NCBI GenBank assembly: GCA_017442025.1
Contig: JAFSBD010000286.1
Location: forward strand, 1 to 5,202
Reading direction: 5' to 3'
From: Clostridia bacterium
GTDB taxonomy: Bacteria > Bacillota > Clostridia > Oscillospirales > QAKW01
Length of the DNA: 5,202 bases
Shown here in pieces: positions 3,662 to 5,202 of the stretch. A program made the translations under genes and the position numbers. Numbering within the stretch: the first letter of the stretch is position 1; the number at the start of each line of letters is the position of its first letter. The notes under the pieces are model-generated. The model searched no databases, had not been told where the DNA came from, and saw only the letters and a program-made list of their open reading frames with translations.

Positions 3662-5202
3662 ATGTCAAATCTATTCATTGTTGAGTCCCCGGCAAAAGCA
3701 AAAACCATCGAAAAATACCTGGGAAAAAAATTCAAAGTTATGGCGTCCATGGGCCACATTCGCGATCTTCCCAAAAGCGAATTCGGCATTAACGTGGAAA
3801 ATAATTTCGAGCCCAAGTATATTTCCATTCGGGGCAAAAGCGATCTGATCCGCTCCCTCAAAAAAGAGGCGCAAAAGGCCGATATGGTCTATCTAGCAAC
3901 CGACCCGGATCGGGAAGGGGAAGCCATCTCCTGGCATCTTTGCAGTCTTTTGGGGCTGGAACCCTCTCAATGCAAGCGGGTTGTCTTTAATGAGATTACA
4001 AAAGGCGCGTTAAAAAACGCAGTTGCCAACCCCACTGAAATCAACATGAATTTGGTAGACGCGCAGCAAGCGCGACGGGTGCTGGACCGCATTGTGGGCT
4101 ATAAGCTCAGCCCCTTCTTATGGCGGAAAGTAAAGAAGGGTCTCTCTGCGGGGCGTGTTCAATCGGTGGCAACCGCCATGATCGTTGACCGCGAAGAAGA
4201 GATCCGCGCCTTCAATCCCAAGGAGTATTGGAATATTTCTGCTCTTTTCACCCAGCCCGACGGAACCGGAAAGATCGAAGCAAAATTCCATGGCACCGAG
4301 AAGAAAGCACTGGAAATTTCCAACGAAGAGCAAGCAACTACGATCTTCAACGAACTTCAGGATAGCACCTTTACTGTTAAAAACGTAAAGCAGGCCGAAA
4401 AGAAAAAGAGCCCCGCTCCCCCGTTTACCACATCTACCCTCCAGCAGGAAGCGTCCCGCCGCTATAACTTCCAGGCAAAGCGCACTATGAAAGCGGCGCA
4501 GGAGCTTTATGAAGGTGTAAACATCAAAGGTATCGGTTTGGTCGGTCTGATCACCTATATGAGAACCGACTCTCTGCGCATCTCCGATGAAGCGGCAGCA
4601 GCTGCGAAAAACCATATTATTGAAACCTTTGGCGCAGAATATTATCCCCCCTCCCGCCGCTATTTCCGGACGAAAAAGTCTGCCCAGGATGCCCACGAAG
4701 CCATTCGCCCCACCAATATTGAAATCACCCCCGAGCAGGCGAAACTCACCTGCACCCCCGATCAGTATCGCATCTATAAATTGATTTACGATCGTTTCCT
4801 TGCCAGCCAGATGGCCGAGGCAGTCTACGATACTTTGGCAGTTGAGATCGGAAACGGAAAATATATCTTCAAGGCAAACTGTCAGGTTGTGAAATTCAAA
4901 GGCTTTACCGCCGCCTATGAAGAGAGCGAGGATAAAGAAAAGAATCAACGCCGCCTTTATAAAGTAGAAGTCGGTGGCGAAATGAAGCTCCAGGATCTGA
5001 AAAAAGAGCAAAACTTCACCCAGCCCCCTTCCCGCTATACCGAAGCATCGCTGATCAAAGCGCTGGAAGAAAATGAGATCGGTCGTCCTTCCACCTTTGT
5101 TCCGATCATAACAACTATTTTGGCGCGGGAATATGTGGAGCGAGAGGGAAAATCCCTCAAGCCCACTGCACTGGGTGAGGTTACCACTAAACTGATGAAA
5201 GA
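3662..5202 (+). CDS. topA: DNA topoisomerase I (type IA), 3' end beyond window
   Basis: Type IA topoisomerase relaxes negatively supercoiled DNA by transient single-strand cleavage through a 5'-phosphotyrosine link. The window holds 513 codons plus two bases with no stop; bacterial TopA is usually about 690 aa or more, so the end of the core and any C-terminal zinc-ribbon domains are outside. The TOPRIM domain starts at once: LFIVESPAKAKTIEKYLG (4-21, E8), then ATDPDREGEAISWHL (79-93) with acidic metal ligands D81, D83 and E87. DAQQARRVLDRIVGYKLSPFLW (133-154) and GLSAGRVQSVA (160-170) are strand-binding family motifs. The active-site tyrosine is Y299 in GLITYMRTDSLR (295-306). DAHEAIRPTN (343-352) and IGRPSTFVPIITTILAREYVE (473-493) follow. 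AGAGG (3651-3655) is 6 nt before the ATG. The 12-nt gap from dprA indicates co-transcription. Confidence 0.97.
   Translation, partial: MSNLFIVESPAKAKTIEKYLGKKFKVMASMGHIRDLPKSEFGINVENNFEPKYISIRGKSDLIRSLKKEAQKADMVYLATDPDREGEAISWHLCSLLGLEPSQCKRVVFNEITKGALKNAVANPTEINMNLVDAQQARRVLDRIVGYKLSPFLWRKVKKGLSAGRVQSVATAMIVDREEEIRAFNPKEYWNISALFTQPDGTGKIEAKFHGTEKKALEISNEEQATTIFNELQDSTFTVKNVKQAEKKKSPAPPFTTSTLQQEASRRYNFQAKRTMKAAQELYEGVNIKGIGLVGLITYMRTDSLRISDEAAAAAKNHIIETFGAEYYPPSRRYFRTKKSAQDAHEAIRPTNIEITPEQAKLTCTPDQYRIYKLIYDRFLASQMAEAVYDTLAVEIGNGKYIFKANCQVVKFKGFTAAYEESEDKEKNQRRLYKVEVGGEMKLQDLKKEQNFTQPPSRYTEASLIKALEENEIGRPSTFVPIITTILAREYVEREGKSLKPTALGEVTTKLMK

Noticed and set aside
4185..4784. Short plus-strand frames inside topA (4185-4388 and 4587-4784)
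   Set aside because: Out of frame with the intact topA reading frame; proline- and lysine-rich translations typical of frame-shifted reading of this gene.
4118..5011. Long minus-strand open frame (297 codons) opposite topA
   Set aside because: It lies wholly antisense to unmistakable topA coding sequence with active-site motifs. It shows low-complexity hydrophobic composition, no recognisable domain and no convincing ribosome site; it is a shadow of topA codon usage.

Overview
The window looks like ordinary core chromosome from a low-to-moderate-GC Firmicute, most likely a clostridial (Clostridia/Oscillospirales-like) anaerobe. The pointers are strong sigma-A type promoters, strong GGAGG ribosome-binding sites, U-rich intrinsic terminators, an infC-rpmI-rplT operon headed by an attenuator leader, and dprA followed directly by topA, as in many Firmicutes. 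The family placement is an inference from style and synteny; no search was run.

Layout. (1) 12-167, minus strand: a two-gene tRNA unit, transcribed Asp(GTC) then Thr(GGT), both with encoded CCA ends, driven by a near-consensus promoter at 198-226. (2) 227-265: AT-rich spacer between two divergent promoters. (3) 266-1631, plus strand: the translation operon. It has a TTGACA/TAATCT promoter and a leader of about 150 nt ending in an intrinsic terminator that abuts the infC Shine-Dalgarno. Then come infC (IF3, starting at the rare codon ATT at 454), rpmI (L35) and rplT (L20), closed by a strong terminator. (4) 1640-5202, plus strand: a second unit with its own TTGCAA-17-TATAAT promoter. It encodes a SpoU/TrmH-family RNA 2'-O-methyltransferase, DprA (overlapping it by 10 nt) and topoisomerase I TopA, which runs off the right edge.

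How the genes work together. IF3, L35 and L20 serve initiation and 50S assembly. The leader plus terminator fits the known Firmicute arrangement in which excess L20 represses its own operon by transcription attenuation. The second unit combines RNA modification (SpoU methyltransferase), handling of incoming single-stranded DNA (DprA) and relaxation of negative supercoils (TopA), probably linked only by co-transcription.

I found no mobile element, CRISPR array, phage gene or unknown multigene system. The points most worth attention are the infC leader with its visible candidate terminator/antiterminator switch, the AUU start of IF3 (which makes naive ATG calling add a false 30-residue leader peptide), and a DprA that has lost several commonly conserved Rossmann-fold residues.
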